From positions 5,022,001-5,086,000 of the forward strand of contig NZ_CP072600.1 in the NCBI RefSeq assembly GCF_019891175.1: a stretch of DNA of 64,000 nt, in the 5' to 3' direction. This DNA is from Leptothermofonsia sichuanensis E412. GTDB lineage: Bacteria > Cyanobacteriota > Cyanobacteriia > Leptolyngbyales > Leptolyngbyaceae. Every line of letters begins with the position of its first letter. The first letter of the stretch is position 1. The notes under the pieces were generated by a model. The model worked only from the letters and a program-made list of their open reading frames with translations, searched no databases and was not told the DNA's origin. The position numbers were made by a program, and so were the translations under genes. This document shows positions 17,916 through 27,233 of the stretch, piece after piece.

Positions 17916-18524
17916 TCAGGACTCAATCCCATGACTCTTGATTGCCGCCAGAAAGTTCCTGAGAAGCTGTTTGCCTGAAGCCGTTAAAACACTTTCTGGA
18001 TGAAACTGCACGCCCTGAATATGGGGATATTGCCGATGGCGAACACCCATAATGGTGCCGTCTTCCACCCAGGCGGTGATTTCTAATACTTCTGGAAACC
18101 CCTGCCGGTCAATCACCAGACTATGATACCGGGTTGCGGTCAACGGATTCTCCAAACCCTGAAAAACACCAACTTCTGTGTGGCTCACCGGAGATGTTTT
18201 GCCATGCATCAGCACAGGAGCCGCAATAATATTGCCACCGAATACCTGGCCAATGCTTTGATGCCCCAGGCAAACTCCCAGAATGGGCACTTGGGGACCG
18301 AGTTCTCGGATTAACGCCATTGAAATACCGGCATCCTCCGGGCGACCAGGCCCCGGAGAGATGACAATCCCATCGGGGCGCAACTGGCGGGTCTGCTCCA
18401 GCGTAATCTGGTCATTGCGAAATACCTGGACATCTGCGGCGATGGGAAACTCAGCACCCAATTCGCCCAGATATTGCACCAGGTTGTAGGTAAAACTATC
18501 GTAGTTATCAATAACAAGAATCAT
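17916..18524 (-). CDS. trpG: Anthranilate/aminodeoxychorismate synthase glutamine amidotransferase
   Basis: 202 aa class I amidotransferase. [19 protein letters not shown] at the start, [13 protein letters not shown], the nucleophile Cys in [11 protein letters not shown], and the His-Glu of FHPESVLT are all present. It supplies ammonia to TrpE (tryptophan) or PabB (folate); in cyanobacteria one subunit often serves both, so pabA is equally possible. It starts 2 nt after dgkA, and belongs to the DUF3285-ybeY-dgkA-trpG operon known from many cyanobacteria. Confidence 0.92.
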   Translation of the reverse strand: MILVIDNYDSFTYNLVQYLGELGAEFPIAADVQVFRNDQITLEQTRQLRPDGIVISPGPGRPEDAGISMALIRELGPQVPILGVCLGHQSIGQVFGGNIIAAPVLMHGKTSPVSHTEVGVFQGLENPLTATRYHSLVIDRQGFPEVLEITAWVEDGTIMGVRHRQYPHIQGVQFHPESVLTASGKQLLRNFLAAIKSHGIES

Positions 18525-18526
18525 TA

Positions 18527-18997
18527 TTAATTGAAAACTGGCAGAATCAGGAGCCAGAGCTTGGGTAGCATCAGGGAGCCTGCCACCCCGATCGCCACCA
18601 GGGCAGCGATCAGGACAGCCGCCGCCGCACAGTCTTTAGCAATCTTAGCAAGTTCGTGGTAATTCTGCTTCACGGTGAGGTCTACCACCGACTCGATCGC
18701 TGTATTTAACAGTTCCATGCCCAAAACAGCCCCAATGGTCAGACTCACAATAGCCATTTCGACGGCTGTCAGGTGAAGGGCGATCCCCAGACCAATTGCC
18801 AGGGAACCCATAACAACATGGATGCGAAAATTTCGCTGCGTCTGAAAAGCATAACTGATGCCGGCCCAGGCAAACTTGAAGCTGATCAGTAAACTGGGAG
18901 CTACCTGCCAGGACAGATCCCGGTTTAACTTGACAAAATGGAGCACCCTACCGTTGGCAGAGGAATCGGAGGTTTGACTTGAAACTTCAGGAGGCAT
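18527..18997 (-). CDS. dgkA: Diacylglycerol kinase family membrane protein
   Basis: 156 aa. The core from residue about 35 ([22 protein letters not shown]), then the catalytic [14 protein letters not shown] with Glu and Asn, and [13 protein letters not shown] form the three-helix DgkA/undecaprenol kinase fold. The N-terminal 30 residues are a variable extension. It phosphorylates diacylglycerol or undecaprenol in the inner membrane. It lies in the ybeY-dgkA-trpG operon. Confidence 0.92.
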   Translation of the reverse strand: MPPEVSSQTSDSSANGRVLHFVKLNRDLSWQVAPSLLISFKFAWAGISYAFQTQRNFRIHVVMGSLAIGLGIALHLTAVEMAIVSLTIGAVLGMELLNTAIESVVDLTVKQNYHELAKIAKDCAAAAVLIAALVAIGVAGSLMLPKLWLLILPVFN

Positions 18998-19155
18998 AAC
19001 CGAAACCAGGAGAACAAGGACTAAATTGCAGCGAACAGAGCCAGGGCTTTCCTATTAAAACCTCCATTAACCAGGGGTTTCATTCCAGACGATACTCCCT
19101 GATGCCAGTGCAGAATTATGGCAAGTATAGCGTCCATTACCAATCAGCATGAATT

Positions 19156-19716
19156 CTAACTGGTCTGGACTGGAAGTCCAACCATCTGAAGTAAAGCTTG
19201 CTGCTGATTTAACATTCGAGCCAGACTGGCATCATCGGGATGATCCCAGCCTAGAAGGTGGAGTAACCCATGGGCGGCTAACCAGGCAAGCTCTATTTCT
19301 AAGGAATGATTCTGGGCTGCTGCCTGCCGTTGAGCGGTGTTAACAGAAATCACAATGTCCCCCAGATACAGGGGCAGAGAGGCACTCATTTCTTCAACTG
19401 GAGAACCTTCCGCTTCCAGAGCCGCGAAGGCGAGAACATCGGTGGGGTTGTCCTGGTGGCGATACTGTCGGTTGAGGGCTTGAATCTCGCGATCGCCCGT
19501 CAGGCGCAGACTCAATTCATAGGACTGGATCGGGGAAAGTTGAGGCTCTAATGCCACCATCCATTGCTGAAACCACTTTTCCCAGGTTTCAGGGGCAATA
19601 GAAGCAGCAGACTGGAGGGACGATTCCTCACCACCTGCCCCCTCCACCAGGTCCTCAGCACCCGTCTGCACACAAACTTCAACCAGCACTATATTGCCCT
19701 CTCCTGCCTGGTTCAC
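19156..19716 (-). CDS. ybeY: Endoribonuclease YbeY
   Basis: 186 aa, GTG start overlapping the stop of the DUF3285 gene (GTGA). The zinc motif [11 protein letters not shown] is near residue 145, with DVLAFAA and LGDIVIS upstream. YbeY matures 16S rRNA ends and supports ribosome quality control. The N-terminus has an acidic low-complexity insertion (about residues 18-40). The operon order DUF3285-ybeY-dgkA is conserved in cyanobacteria. Confidence 0.94.
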   Translation of the reverse strand: MNQAGEGNIVLVEVCVQTGAEDLVEGAGGEESSLQSAASIAPETWEKWFQQWMVALEPQLSPIQSYELSLRLTGDREIQALNRQYRHQDNPTDVLAFAALEAEGSPVEEMSASLPLYLGDIVISVNTAQRQAAAQNHSLEIELAWLAAHGLLHLLGWDHPDDASLARMLNQQQALLQMVGLPVQTS

Positions 19717-19916
19717 CGGGTCAGGTAAGCGAGTCCAATCAGCAGACCCAACAGAGCGATCGTAGTCAGCGCAAAATGCTTGAGAGAAGTCCCCCGCTTA
19801 CGCACCATGTTTCGCATGGCATGTTTGACGTAGCTGCCCTCCGGTTTTTGAGGGAGAACTTCCGTTGCCTGAACATTGTCTGAAGCAGAATTCGAGGTTT
19901 CCATAGAGGTTTCCAT
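19713..19916 (-). CDS. DUF3285 family single-helix membrane protein
   Basis: 67 aa. [20 protein letters not shown] followed by one helix ending [11 protein letters not shown] is the DUF3285 signature, found in cyanobacteria directly upstream of ybeY. The two METS repeats at the N-terminus give two possible starts (19916 or 19904). Function unknown; translation is coupled to ybeY through a 4-nt overlap. Confidence 0.88.
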   Translation of the reverse strand: METSMETSNSASDNVQATEVLPQKPEGSYVKHAMRNMVRKRGTSLKHFALTTIALLGLLIGLAYLTR

Positions 19917-19957
19917 AAAAGACTGGTGGCTGACTGGTTGACTACTAAAACCTATCC

Positions 19958-20036
19958 TAGAGCATCGGTTCAGAATTCCAGGAAATCGGATTTCTGGTGA
20001 CGGTAAAAGAAATCCGATTTCTGTACCGGGGTTCTG
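19958..20036 (-). repeat. MITE family B, internally deleted copy
   Basis: Begins TAGAGCATCGGTTCAGAATT and ends with TACCGGGGTTCTG; both palindromic AGAAATCGGATTTCT-like modules are present but the central part found at 4367 and 26091 is missing. It lies upstream of the DUF3285 operon. Confidence 0.7.
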
Positions 20037-20166
20037 GCTGAGATCCCCACTTTCTGTCGCACCGGATTCAAATTGACCCTTTGTGCCCCTTTGTGCCCTC
20101 TGTGTCCTCTGTGTCTCTGTGGTGAAATTTCAGGTTATAAAACCCTCGACCCCAGGTATTTTCTGG

Positions 20167-21399
20167 TCACAAGTATTCTTTGATCAATTGACTCCGTTCC
20201 CGAAACACAACTTCATCGCTAAATCTCTGACCATTCTCACCCGCTTCTCGAGTGAGCTGCGCCAGCCGTGGGCGATCGCCCGCCAACTCTGAAATGAGTT
20301 CACCAAGTTTTTCCCACGCTCTGACGGGTACAAAAGCGCCTCCCCCTTTATCGTGCACCAGATCCCTGGCGTAATCACTTTCATAGCCAATGATCGGAGT
20401 CCCATTCAATAGAGCTTCCAGCAAGCAGCGGGGAGATTCAGGGGTAATGTGAGTAAAAAGCATCAGATGAGATTGGCGAATATATTGCATCACCTTTGTG
20501 CGATCGCGCTCATAGCCAGTTAGTTGGATCACATCCTCCAGCCCTCGTTCTGCAATCATTTTCTCCATTGACTCACGTAAAACCCCATCTCCTACCCAGA
20601 TGGCTTGCAGTTTCACTCCCAGCCTGTGGGCTTTCTCAATTGCCTTGACCCAATCGAGTGGAGCTTTTTCAGTCGCCATCCGTCCGGTGTAGCAAATGCG
20701 CAGGGTTTCATCCGTCATAAGATGCTGGCTCTTTGCATCCAGCTCTGCCTCAGAAATGATGTCTGAAGGTTTGGTATGGACATCATGGATCAAAAAGTTG
20801 TGCCTGCAATAGCGGCTGTAGGCAGCATAGCAATCCGCTCCATGCCATAATCCCAGCGCGGCGCGACGGATAATCCAGGCGTAGTATTTATCCATTAGAA
20901 ATGACATGAGCCTGGCTTTTAAGCGAACCGGCCACTTCTCCTCTTTGGAGACCTGTAAAACAGCTTCATGCTCAACCAGATCGGTTTGAACCGCATAGGG
21001 TTTTTTCTGGCGATGGGCTTCGATCGCCCCAATCGCTGCCCAATCTGAAAACAAACCACCAATCCCAAATCCCATATAGCGACTCTGGCTAACCAGGCGA
21101 GCTAAACGCTTACGGGTTTCGGGGTAGTGAGCAATAAAATCAGAGATTGAAGCAACCCAGGGGAGGGGAACCAATTCAAACCGATGAGGCTCCGCCAGAT
21201 GTTTGGTGTTTAACCAGGTAATGGTCCTATCCTGTTCTGCCATGGACTCAGGTAGCACCGATGCCGCAACCCTGACATAACCAAAATTATCTGCCCATCG
21301 TTCCAACCCATTACAGGCCTGGGCTTCAAACAGAAGTTCTCCATCTTTCATACGAAAAGGAACAGGCAAAACGATCAGCAGACCGTTGGGTTCAGCCAT
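20167..21399 (-). CDS. Glycosyltransferase, family 4-like
   Basis: 410 aa. The C-terminal half has GT-B features: LRICYTGRMATEKAPLDWVK, LQAIWVGDGVLRESME, QLTGYERDRTKVMQYIRQ and the nucleotide-sugar-binding ESPRCLLEALLNGTPIIG. The N-terminal half (ISDFIAHYPETRKRLARLV) has no simple match. It should transfer a sugar from an NDP donor to a lipid or glycan acceptor in the cytoplasm. It stands alone, not in the wzm-wzt operon, so its acceptor is unknown. Confidence 0.82.
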   Translation of the reverse strand: MAEPNGLLIVLPVPFRMKDGELLFEAQACNGLERWADNFGYVRVAASVLPESMAEQDRTITWLNTKHLAEPHRFELVPLPWVASISDFIAHYPETRKRLARLVSQSRYMGFGIGGLFSDWAAIGAIEAHRQKKPYAVQTDLVEHEAVLQVSKEEKWPVRLKARLMSFLMDKYYAWIIRRAALGLWHGADCYAAYSRYCRHNFLIHDVHTKPSDIISEAELDAKSQHLMTDETLRICYTGRMATEKAPLDWVKAIEKAHRLGVKLQAIWVGDGVLRESMEKMIAERGLEDVIQLTGYERDRTKVMQYIRQSHLMLFTHITPESPRCLLEALLNGTPIIGYESDYARDLVHDKGGGAFVPVRAWEKLGELISELAGDRPRLAQLTREAGENGQRFSDEVVFRERSQLIKEYL

Positions 21400-21489
21400 A
21401 AGGAAAAGTCTCTCTCAGATTCAAACGCTGTGGGACATGGTGATCAGTTCAGCAACGGTTTAAGGGAGCCAGGAGTCAGAAGGGGAAGT

Positions 21490-22656
21490 CCTCAGTACAG
21501 GACAAAACTTGTCAATTGAGGCACATAGAGGGTTGAAAACTTAGGCGGGAAGGGGTTTCCTAGGAATAACAACAAACCAACGAAACCCCCATGCAACAGA
21601 TTACCGAATTTCGCCAAGTTTTGCAGCCCCTCCTCGGTTGGCATGGTGCGCGGCTGGCATTTGTGGCTCAATTTCTGATCGCCCTGCTACGAACCCGTAC
21701 GGTGAATCTGAGCGAATTGGCTGCTAGCTTTTGTGGTTCCGCCCAAATTCCGTCGAACTACAAGCGTCTCCAGCGCTTCTTTAGCGACTTTGATCTCGAT
21801 TATGCGGCGATTGCCCGTGCCGTGGTCTGCCTGATGGGGATCCCGCAGCCTTGGGTGCTCGCCATAGACCGCACCGAATGGAGCTTTGGCGGTAGCGTTT
21901 TCAACATTCTCACCCTGGGCATTTGCCATCAGGGTATTTCCTTTCCGGTGGTGTTTCTGATGCTGGACAACCGCGGCAATTCCAACACCCAAGAGCGCAT
22001 CGATTTGCTCAACGAATTCTTCACGATTTTTGGCGAGGATGTCCGCCTGCGGTGCCTGACGAGCGACCGCGAATTTGTTGGGCGGGAGTGGATTGGCTAT
22101 TTGCTCGAAGATGAGCCAATCCCGTTTCGGGGGCGGATTCGCGAAACTGAAACGCTCAGTGATGGCAGCAAAGCCCTGAATGGCCGCGTCCTCTTTGCCG
22201 ATCTCAAAGCGGGTGAAACCAAGATTTTACGCAAACGCCGTCAAGTGTGGGGACATTGGGTGTATGTCGTTGGTCTGCGGCTTGACACCCAGGAATTACT
22301 GATTTTGGTCACCAACCATTCACCCCATTCAGCCCTCAAAGATTACGCCCTGCGGTGGAATTTAGAAACCCTGTTCGGTGCGTTCAAAACTCGGGGCTTC
22401 TGCCTCGAAGCGACCCATTTTATTGATGACTACCGAGTCCGCAAGCTCTTTGCGCTCCTCACATTGGCGTTATGTTGGGTGATGCGAACGGGGGTGTGGC
22501 GGCAGGCGCACAAAACGATTCAACTCAAGTCCCATGGGCGCAAAGCCCAGAGTCTATTCCGATATGGCTTAGATTACTTGCACAACCTACTCGTTAATCT
22601 TGACCATAAATTAGATGAGTTCTTGGACAATCTCAAACTTTTGTCCTGTACTTAGG
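21490..22656 (+). mobile_element. IS4-family insertion sequence with target duplication
   Basis: Ends CCTCAGTACAGGACAAAA and, inverted, CCTAAGTACAGGACAAAA bound a single transposase gene (1167 bp). GGGAAGT flanks both sides (21483-21489 and 22657-22663), a 7-bp direct repeat (8 bp if the last G is not counted in the element). The element looks complete and recent. Confidence 0.88.
21591..22655 (+). CDS. IS4-family transposase
   Basis: 354 aa with a DDE architecture: first Asp in LAIDRTEWSFGG, second in LTSDREFVG, and the Y(2)R(3)E(6)K signature in YALRWNLETLFGAFK that defines IS4-type enzymes. The stop codon lies within the right inverted repeat. Full length, no frameshift, so it is likely active. 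Confidence 0.92.
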   Translation: MQQITEFRQVLQPLLGWHGARLAFVAQFLIALLRTRTVNLSELAASFCGSAQIPSNYKRLQRFFSDFDLDYAAIARAVVCLMGIPQPWVLAIDRTEWSFGGSVFNILTLGICHQGISFPVVFLMLDNRGNSNTQERIDLLNEFFTIFGEDVRLRCLTSDREFVGREWIGYLLEDEPIPFRGRIRETETLSDGSKALNGRVLFADLKAGETKILRKRRQVWGHWVYVVGLRLDTQELLILVTNHSPHSALKDYALRWNLETLFGAFKTRGFCLEATHFIDDYRVRKLFALLTLALCWVMRTGVWRQAHKTIQLKSHGRKAQSLFRYGLDYLHNLLVNLDHKLDEFLDNLKLLSCT

Positions 22657-22686
22657 GGGAAGTCAGATTTACGCCGAGGGTCTAAT

Positions 22687-22736
22687 GGGTTGTCAATTTT
22701 GGGGTTTTCAGCCCACAAAATAATTCTGACAGACCA
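22687..22736 (+). repeat. MITE family A, internally deleted copy
   Basis: 50 bp reading GGGTTGTCAA...TTCTGACAGACCA: both ends and the right internal part of the 91-bp element are kept, about 40 bp from the left-centre are gone. It lies 30 bp right of the IS4 element. Confidence 0.75.
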
Positions 22737-22737
22737 C

Positions 22738-22830
22738 TGGTACAGGTTGGCAGAAATGACCGTACAGTGCCTTGATGCTCGACTTTAAAATTTATCGGAA
22801 TTTCGCCTTTTGCTTTCTGCCCTCCGCCTT
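22738..22830 (+). repeat. Dispersed intergenic repeat, copy 1
   Basis: TACAGGTTGGCAGAAATGACC...TTCGCCTTTTGCTTTCTGCC matches 60289-60380 along about 90 bp with scattered substitutions. Ends in a TTCTGCC-type microsatellite. Not coding. Confidence 0.7.
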
Positions 22831-22905
22831 AAAGCCTATTCGAAAAATTCCTCAGTCTGGGTTCGAGCTTTGGCCGTTGGGGCTTTTCGGATAGGCTTTT
22901 ATTGC

Positions 22906-23016
22906 ACTAGTGCAGCGTCAAGACTAAAAATTAGGATTGACAACCTGTGGAAGCATTGCTGAATGAGCGTTTCAAAAGGTGCCAACCCTAAAATGTAAGC
23001 TGTGACATAGCACTAG
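22906..23016. repeat. MITE with CTAG ends before prfB stop
   Basis: ACTAGTGCAGCGTCAAGACT at the left and its degenerate inverted counterpart ending GACATAGCACTAG at the right form long imperfect inverted ends (about 38 bp) around 35 bp. Both ends lie on a CTAG tetramer. The remainder of 22831-23037 holds nothing else but a GC-rich short palindrome near 22840-22895. Confidence 0.6.
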
Positions 23017-23037
23017 TAGTCATATCAGAGAATTTGA

Positions 23038-24151
23038 TTATCCATCCACTAATTGTGCCTCCTGGCGCAGGTAGGATTGAATAAACAGATCCAGATCACC
23101 ATTCATCACATCAGTAATTGCGGTAGTTTCTGTATTTGTCCGCAGATCCTTGACCATCTGGTACGGATGGAACACATAATTACGGATCTGGTTCCCCCAG
23201 GAAGCCTCCACCATATCACCGCGAATATCCGCAATTTCCTTGGCTTTCTGCTCCTGAGCAATCACCAGCAATTTTGCCTTTAAGATGGCCAGTGCTTTTT
23301 CCTTATTCTGAAGCTGCGATCGCTCCTCCGTACAGCGCACCGCCAGTCCCGTTGGAATGTGCAGAATCCGCACCGCCGTCTCCACTTTATTGACATTCTG
23401 CCCCCCCTTACCACCCGCACGGGAAGTGGTAATCTCCAAGTCCTTCTCAGGGATTTCTAGCTGAACGGTGTTATCGATAATGGGCATCACCTCGACCCCG
23501 GCAAAACTGGTCTGGCGTTTGCCGTTGGCATTGAAAGGTGAAATTCTGACCAGGCGGTGGGTCCCCTTTTCCGATTTCAGATAGCCGTAGGCATAGCGTC
23601 CCTCAATTTCAAGGGTGGCAGACTTAATCCCGGCTTCATCTCCCTCCGACAGTTCAGCCAGGTGCACCTTATACCGATGAGCCTCTGCCCAGCGGGTATA
23701 CATCCGCAGCAACATCTCAGCCCAATCCTGGGCATCCGTCCCCCCAGCCCCTGCATTGATCGTCAACACTGCCCCTTTCTGGTCATAGGGTCCAGAAAGC
23801 AACTGTTGCAGTTCCCATTGATCCAGTTCACGTCCCAGTTGAGTCAGATTAGATTCCGCTTCCTGAATCAGAGACTCATCGGCTTCTAATTCCAACAGTT
23901 CCAGCACCGCTCTGGCATCTTCCAGGCTGGTTTTCCATTGCTCAAACTGTTGCAGGTGAGATTTGAGATCATTCAATTCCTGGAGGGTTTGCTGAGCAAG
24001 TGCCTGGTCATTCCAGAAGTCAGGCTGAGCTGCGATCTGCTCCAGGTCTTGAATTCTGGCAGTCAGCGCAGGCACGTCAAAGGTAGTCCTGGGTTTTACC
24101 CAGGCGGTCAGACAACAATTCGACTTCGCGTTTAATTTCGAGAGCTTCCAT
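23038..24151 (-). CDS. prfB: Peptide chain release factor 2 with programmed +1 frameshift
   Basis: ATG at 24151 opens a 24-codon frame ([18 protein letters not shown]...DYL) ending in CTT TGA C (24082-24076), the RF2 autoregulatory site. Shifting +1 over the T gives GAC and enters the main frame [14 protein letters not shown], for a 370-aa protein. AGG lies five bases upstream of the slippery CTT, as the stimulatory anti-SD site. The body has GGQ in [13 protein letters not shown] and [10 protein letters not shown]2 ends translation at UGA and UAA; low RF2 raises frameshifting. A TATAGC-ended MITE sits 5 bp upstream of the start. Confidence 0.95.
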
Positions 24152-24156
24152 CACGA

Positions 24157-24253
24157 TATAGCGTTTCTCAATTGAGTGAGGTACAGAAAATATAAGGTAC
24201 AGTGGGGTGCTACGCACCCTCACTGTAACCTTACACCCTTGAAAAGGGCTATA
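24157..24253 (-). repeat. MITE with TATAGC ends at the prfB 5' end, with large hairpin
   Basis: Inverted ends TATAGCGTTTCTCAA and TATAGCCCTTTTCAA bound 97 bp. Inside, 24193-24233 is a long imperfect inverted repeat (TAAGGTACAGTGGGGTGC / GCACCCTCACTGTAACCTTA). The element supplies the whole prfB leader up to 5 bp from the start codon, and may also terminate the gene upstream. Confidence 0.7.
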
Positions 24254-24346
24254 GAAACAGAATTTTGCATTACATACAACAATTGTAGAGATGTCTGGCT
24301 GGAACGTCCCTACAGGAGTGATGATTCACGCAAACGAAACAGGTGG

Positions 24347-25078
24347 TCAATCCCGGCTGCCGAAGATGGCAATCAGTAATCGCAGGATAAAGATGAACAG
24401 GTTGATGTAGGTCAGATACATCGACAGGGCGGCGGGCAGGTACTGCTCATCCTTATAGGTGCGGGGCAGGACGTAAAAATCGACCACGGCAGCACCCACA
24501 AACAGCAAGACCCCAATCCCCGAAATGGCAATCTCCAGATAGGTGGGAGTACCAATCCCGAACAGAACAAAGCCAAGCTGGATCAGCAGCACCACAAACA
24601 GGGCAATAATCCCCAAACGGACTGTTTTAGCCAGAGCCAGCCCATCCTGGTCGCTCAAATTGGAGCCGATCGGTCGGGCAGCAATGAAGGTAATGCCACA
24701 GCCGAGGGCTGCTAACCCAATTCCCTGAAAGCCGACTCCTTCAGTTGTCAGGGCAACGTAAATCAGTCCGGTCAGGGTGTACCCGGTCAATAGACTATAG
24801 GTTGCCAGTAGGGGCAACGCAACACTGTTGTTGCCTTTCTGTGCGACTGAATTAGCCACAAAAAATAGAATCAGGTTTCCAATCAGGGCAACCCAGAAGG
24901 TTGGCATGAAGATTGCCGGATTGTTTTGCAGAACCTGTAGACCGCCATAGGTGCCTATAGCCGTCAAAATCAAGCCACCTCCGACAAAGGGAAGGGCATT
25001 GGCAATTACATTGGGACCAACGATCGCCTGATTTCTGGCCTCGGCGATCGCCTGACGGAAGTTACTGGTATTACTCAC
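24347..25078 (-). CDS. Bax inhibitor-1/YccA family membrane protein
   Basis: 243 aa with seven predicted membrane helices. The start is GTG 25078 after AAGGGGAAG. The pattern of helices with a late conserved Asp (VDFYVLPRTYKDEQY) and a final short helix fits BI-1/TMBIM proteins, which act as pH-sensitive calcium leak channels in studied bacteria. The role in cyanobacteria is unknown. It lies upstream of prfB on the same strand, separated by a MITE. Confidence 0.85.
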   Translation of the reverse strand: MSNTSNFRQAIAEARNQAIVGPNVIANALPFVGGGLILTAIGTYGGLQVLQNNPAIFMPTFWVALIGNLILFFVANSVAQKGNNSVALPLLATYSLLTGYTLTGLIYVALTTEGVGFQGIGLAALGCGITFIAARPIGSNLSDQDGLALAKTVRLGIIALFVVLLIQLGFVLFGIGTPTYLEIAISGIGVLLFVGAAVVDFYVLPRTYKDEQYLPAALSMYLTYINLFIFILRLLIAIFGSRD

Positions 25079-25307
25079 AAGACTTCCCCTTATTAAAAAA
25101 TGATCTGAGTGAACCGTTAAACGGGTACTTTACCCTATTCTGACGTGAATTTCGAGATTCGAACAGGCAGGCATCTCTGGGTGTATTTACGTGTTTATGC
25201 CGACACCCCAGCCAGGCATCCCTGATCAGTCCCGTAGATTAACGATAGTTTCCTCAGCCATCTCTACAGAAAATAGGCTCAACACTGATGTGAAAGGTGA
25301 CCTGCAG

Positions 25308-26093
25308 ATGATGGCTACTCAAACCTCTCTTCGCTCCCATGGGATGGAATTGCTGATTTCCTACCACCAGAAACCCTCCGTTAAAGTTCGTAACCAGTTG
25401 GTTCAGTTAAATGCTGGTCTGGTTAGAAAGATTGCTCACCGGGTTAGCCACCAGTGCGCTGAACCCTATGAAGATCTGGAACAAATTGGCTACCTGGGTC
25501 TGATTCGCGCCATTGAGCGGTTCAATCCTAATCAAGGTTGTGCGTTTAGCTCCTTTGCGGTTCCCTATATTCGGGGTGAGATGTTACATTTTCTGCGCGA
25601 TCGCAGCGGTACCGTTAAGATTCCCCGCCGCTGGCAGCAACTCAACAAAGAGGGGCAAAAAGTTCGAGAAGCTTTCGTTGAAGAGTTTGGTCGCCAACCT
25701 ACGGACGATGAAATTGCTGAAAAACTTGGGGTGACTGTAAACGAGTGGCGCGAGAGCAAGATTGCCACCAAGAACCGGTTGCCCCTGAGTCTGGATGCCA
25801 CGGTTTGCCACCAGATTGACTCTCCCATGACCCTGGGCGACACCCTACCAGATACCCGCTACCAGGCACTGCAACACCTGGAAGAAGACCGGCAGCAACT
25901 CCAGCGCGCCATGAACCAGTTGGAAGAGAAGACCCGGCAGGCGATCGAGTTTGTTTTTATCAACGACCTCTCCCGCAAAGAAGTGGCTGAGCGGATTGGG
26001 GTCAGCCCAATGACGGTCACTCGTCGAATTCACCGGGGAATTACCCAGATGGTTTCCTTGCTGCAACCCATGGGTCTACAAACCGACCCCTAG
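25308..26093 (+). CDS. sigF: Group 3 sigma factor SigF
   Basis: 261 aa from ATG 25308 with AAGGTG 8 nt upstream; the frame open from 25191 lacks a site. Region 2 is EPYEDLEQIGYLGLIRAIERF then FSSFAVPYIRGEMLHFLRDR; region 3 has VKIPRRWQQL; region 4 HTH is SRKEVAERIGVSPMTVTRRIHRG. These fit cyanobacterial SigF, which in Synechocystis controls type IV pilus genes and motility. The TAG stop forms part of a CTAG at which a MITE begins. No anti-sigma gene is adjacent. Confidence 0.9.
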   Translation: MMATQTSLRSHGMELLISYHQKPSVKVRNQLVQLNAGLVRKIAHRVSHQCAEPYEDLEQIGYLGLIRAIERFNPNQGCAFSSFAVPYIRGEMLHFLRDRSGTVKIPRRWQQLNKEGQKVREAFVEEFGRQPTDDEIAEKLGVTVNEWRESKIATKNRLPLSLDATVCHQIDSPMTLGDTLPDTRYQALQHLEEDRQQLQRAMNQLEEKTRQAIEFVFINDLSRKEVAERIGVSPMTVTRRIHRGITQMVSLLQPMGLQTDP

Positions 26094-26192
26094 AGTGCCG
26101 GTACAGAAATCGGATTTCTTTACCAGATATCCAGGTTTCGTTGAATTTCTCCCAAGAAATCTGATTTCCTGGAATTCTGAACCGATGCTCTG
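26091..26192 (+). repeat. MITE family B, full copy at the sigF stop
   Basis: Starts at the TAG stop of sigF and runs 102 bp to ACCGATGCTCT; ends AGAGTGCCGGTACAG and AGAGCATCGGTTCAG are inverted repeats. It separates sigF from its terminator. Confidence 0.78.
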
Positions 26193-26255
26193 GAGTGTGC
26201 CTTCATTTATTGTTCCAATCACGCTTTCACGTCGCGTCTAGTATGATGCTCCCTT

Positions 26256-26286
26256 TGGGTTAGCTGAAAAGCTGACCCATTTTTTG
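26256..26286 (+). terminator. Rho-independent terminator of sigF
   Basis: TGGGTTAGCT, loop GAAA, AGCTGACCCA (one G-T pair) followed by six T. It lies 163 bp after the stop; without the intervening MITE it would be about 60 bp away. Confidence 0.82.
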
Positions 26287-26308
26287 TGAGAACAGGGAGG
26301 AGAGAAAG

Positions 26309-26983
26309 TCAATCTCTGCCAGGTGAATTTAGGTTTTCAGCGACCCCAGAAACCGTATTGGCATAAATTGCCAGTTGGGCGCGGTTCCGCAGATTGAGGC
26401 GATTGAGCAGGTGAGTGACGTGAGTTTTAACGGTGCCTTCTGAGATGTAAAGCGATTGGGCAATATCTCGATTGGTATAGCCCAGACCGACCAGTTGCAA
26501 GACTTCTTGTTCTCGTGGGGTGAGGTTAGATAGCGTGGGAAGTGCTGGTTTAGCAACGGCTTCTGGAGTGGTTACCGTTTCCGCAAACTTTTCCAGTAAA
26601 CCAGGACCGAGTTGGGCATAACCCTTGTGGACAGCACGAATCGCCTGAGCCAGTTCTTCGGAGGGCATATCCTTCAGCAAATACCCCCTGGCACCGGCAC
26701 GAATGGCATCGGCAATGTATTGAGAATCATCAAACGTACTCAGCACTAACACTTTGACCTGCGGATATTGCTGGCAGATTTTGCGGGTTGTTTCCCGTCC
26801 ATCCATGACGGGCATTCGCACATCCATGAGGACGACATCCGGGCGCAGGCTCTCTACTTGGGCCAATGCCTGTTCACCATTGTTAGCAATGCCCACGACT
26901 TCCAGGTCCTCTTCCAGGGACAACATGGCTTTGAGTCCCTGGCAAATAAGGCTTTGATCATCCACCACCAACAGACGAATCAT
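26309..26983 (-). CDS. NarL/FixJ-type response regulator
   Basis: 224 aa from ATG 26983 (AGGA 11 nt upstream; a TTG two codons earlier is possible). Receiver domain with phospho-acceptor Asp54 in VVLMDVRMP and Lys in YLLKDMPS; C-terminal LuxR HTH (LTPREQEVLQLVGLGYTNRDIAQSLYISEGTVKTHV). It acts as a DNA-binding regulator driven by the histidine kinase encoded 250 bp upstream on the same strand. Target genes are not evident. Confidence 0.93.
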   Translation of the reverse strand: MIRLLVVDDQSLICQGLKAMLSLEEDLEVVGIANNGEQALAQVESLRPDVVLMDVRMPVMDGRETTRKICQQYPQVKVLVLSTFDDSQYIADAIRAGARGYLLKDMPSEELAQAIRAVHKGYAQLGPGLLEKFAETVTTPEAVAKPALPTLSNLTPREQEVLQLVGLGYTNRDIAQSLYISEGTVKTHVTHLLNRLNLRNRAQLAIYANTVSGVAENLNSPGRD

Positions 26984-27233
26984 GGGCAATTATCCTGAAA
27001 GTCCAGGTTGTCATGTGTCATGTGTCATCAGTCATTTGTGAATAGCCACTGACCACCGACCACTGATGATCCTGATTTTATCTAATCGTTGTTGTGCTCA
27101 CTTAAAAATGTGAATTAATTGAGATGTTGTCCTGGGGGAGAACCGCAAAGACACCAGGAGCTTGCTTTGTGTCCTTTGTGTCCTTTGTGTCTTCGTAGTG
27201 AGTTTTACAGGTTATTACTTCCTCGATCTTTAG

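Noticed and set aside
25150-25175. T-loop-like GTTCGAATCTCG on the minus strand
   Set aside because: No acceptor, D or anticodon arm can be drawn around it; not a tRNA.
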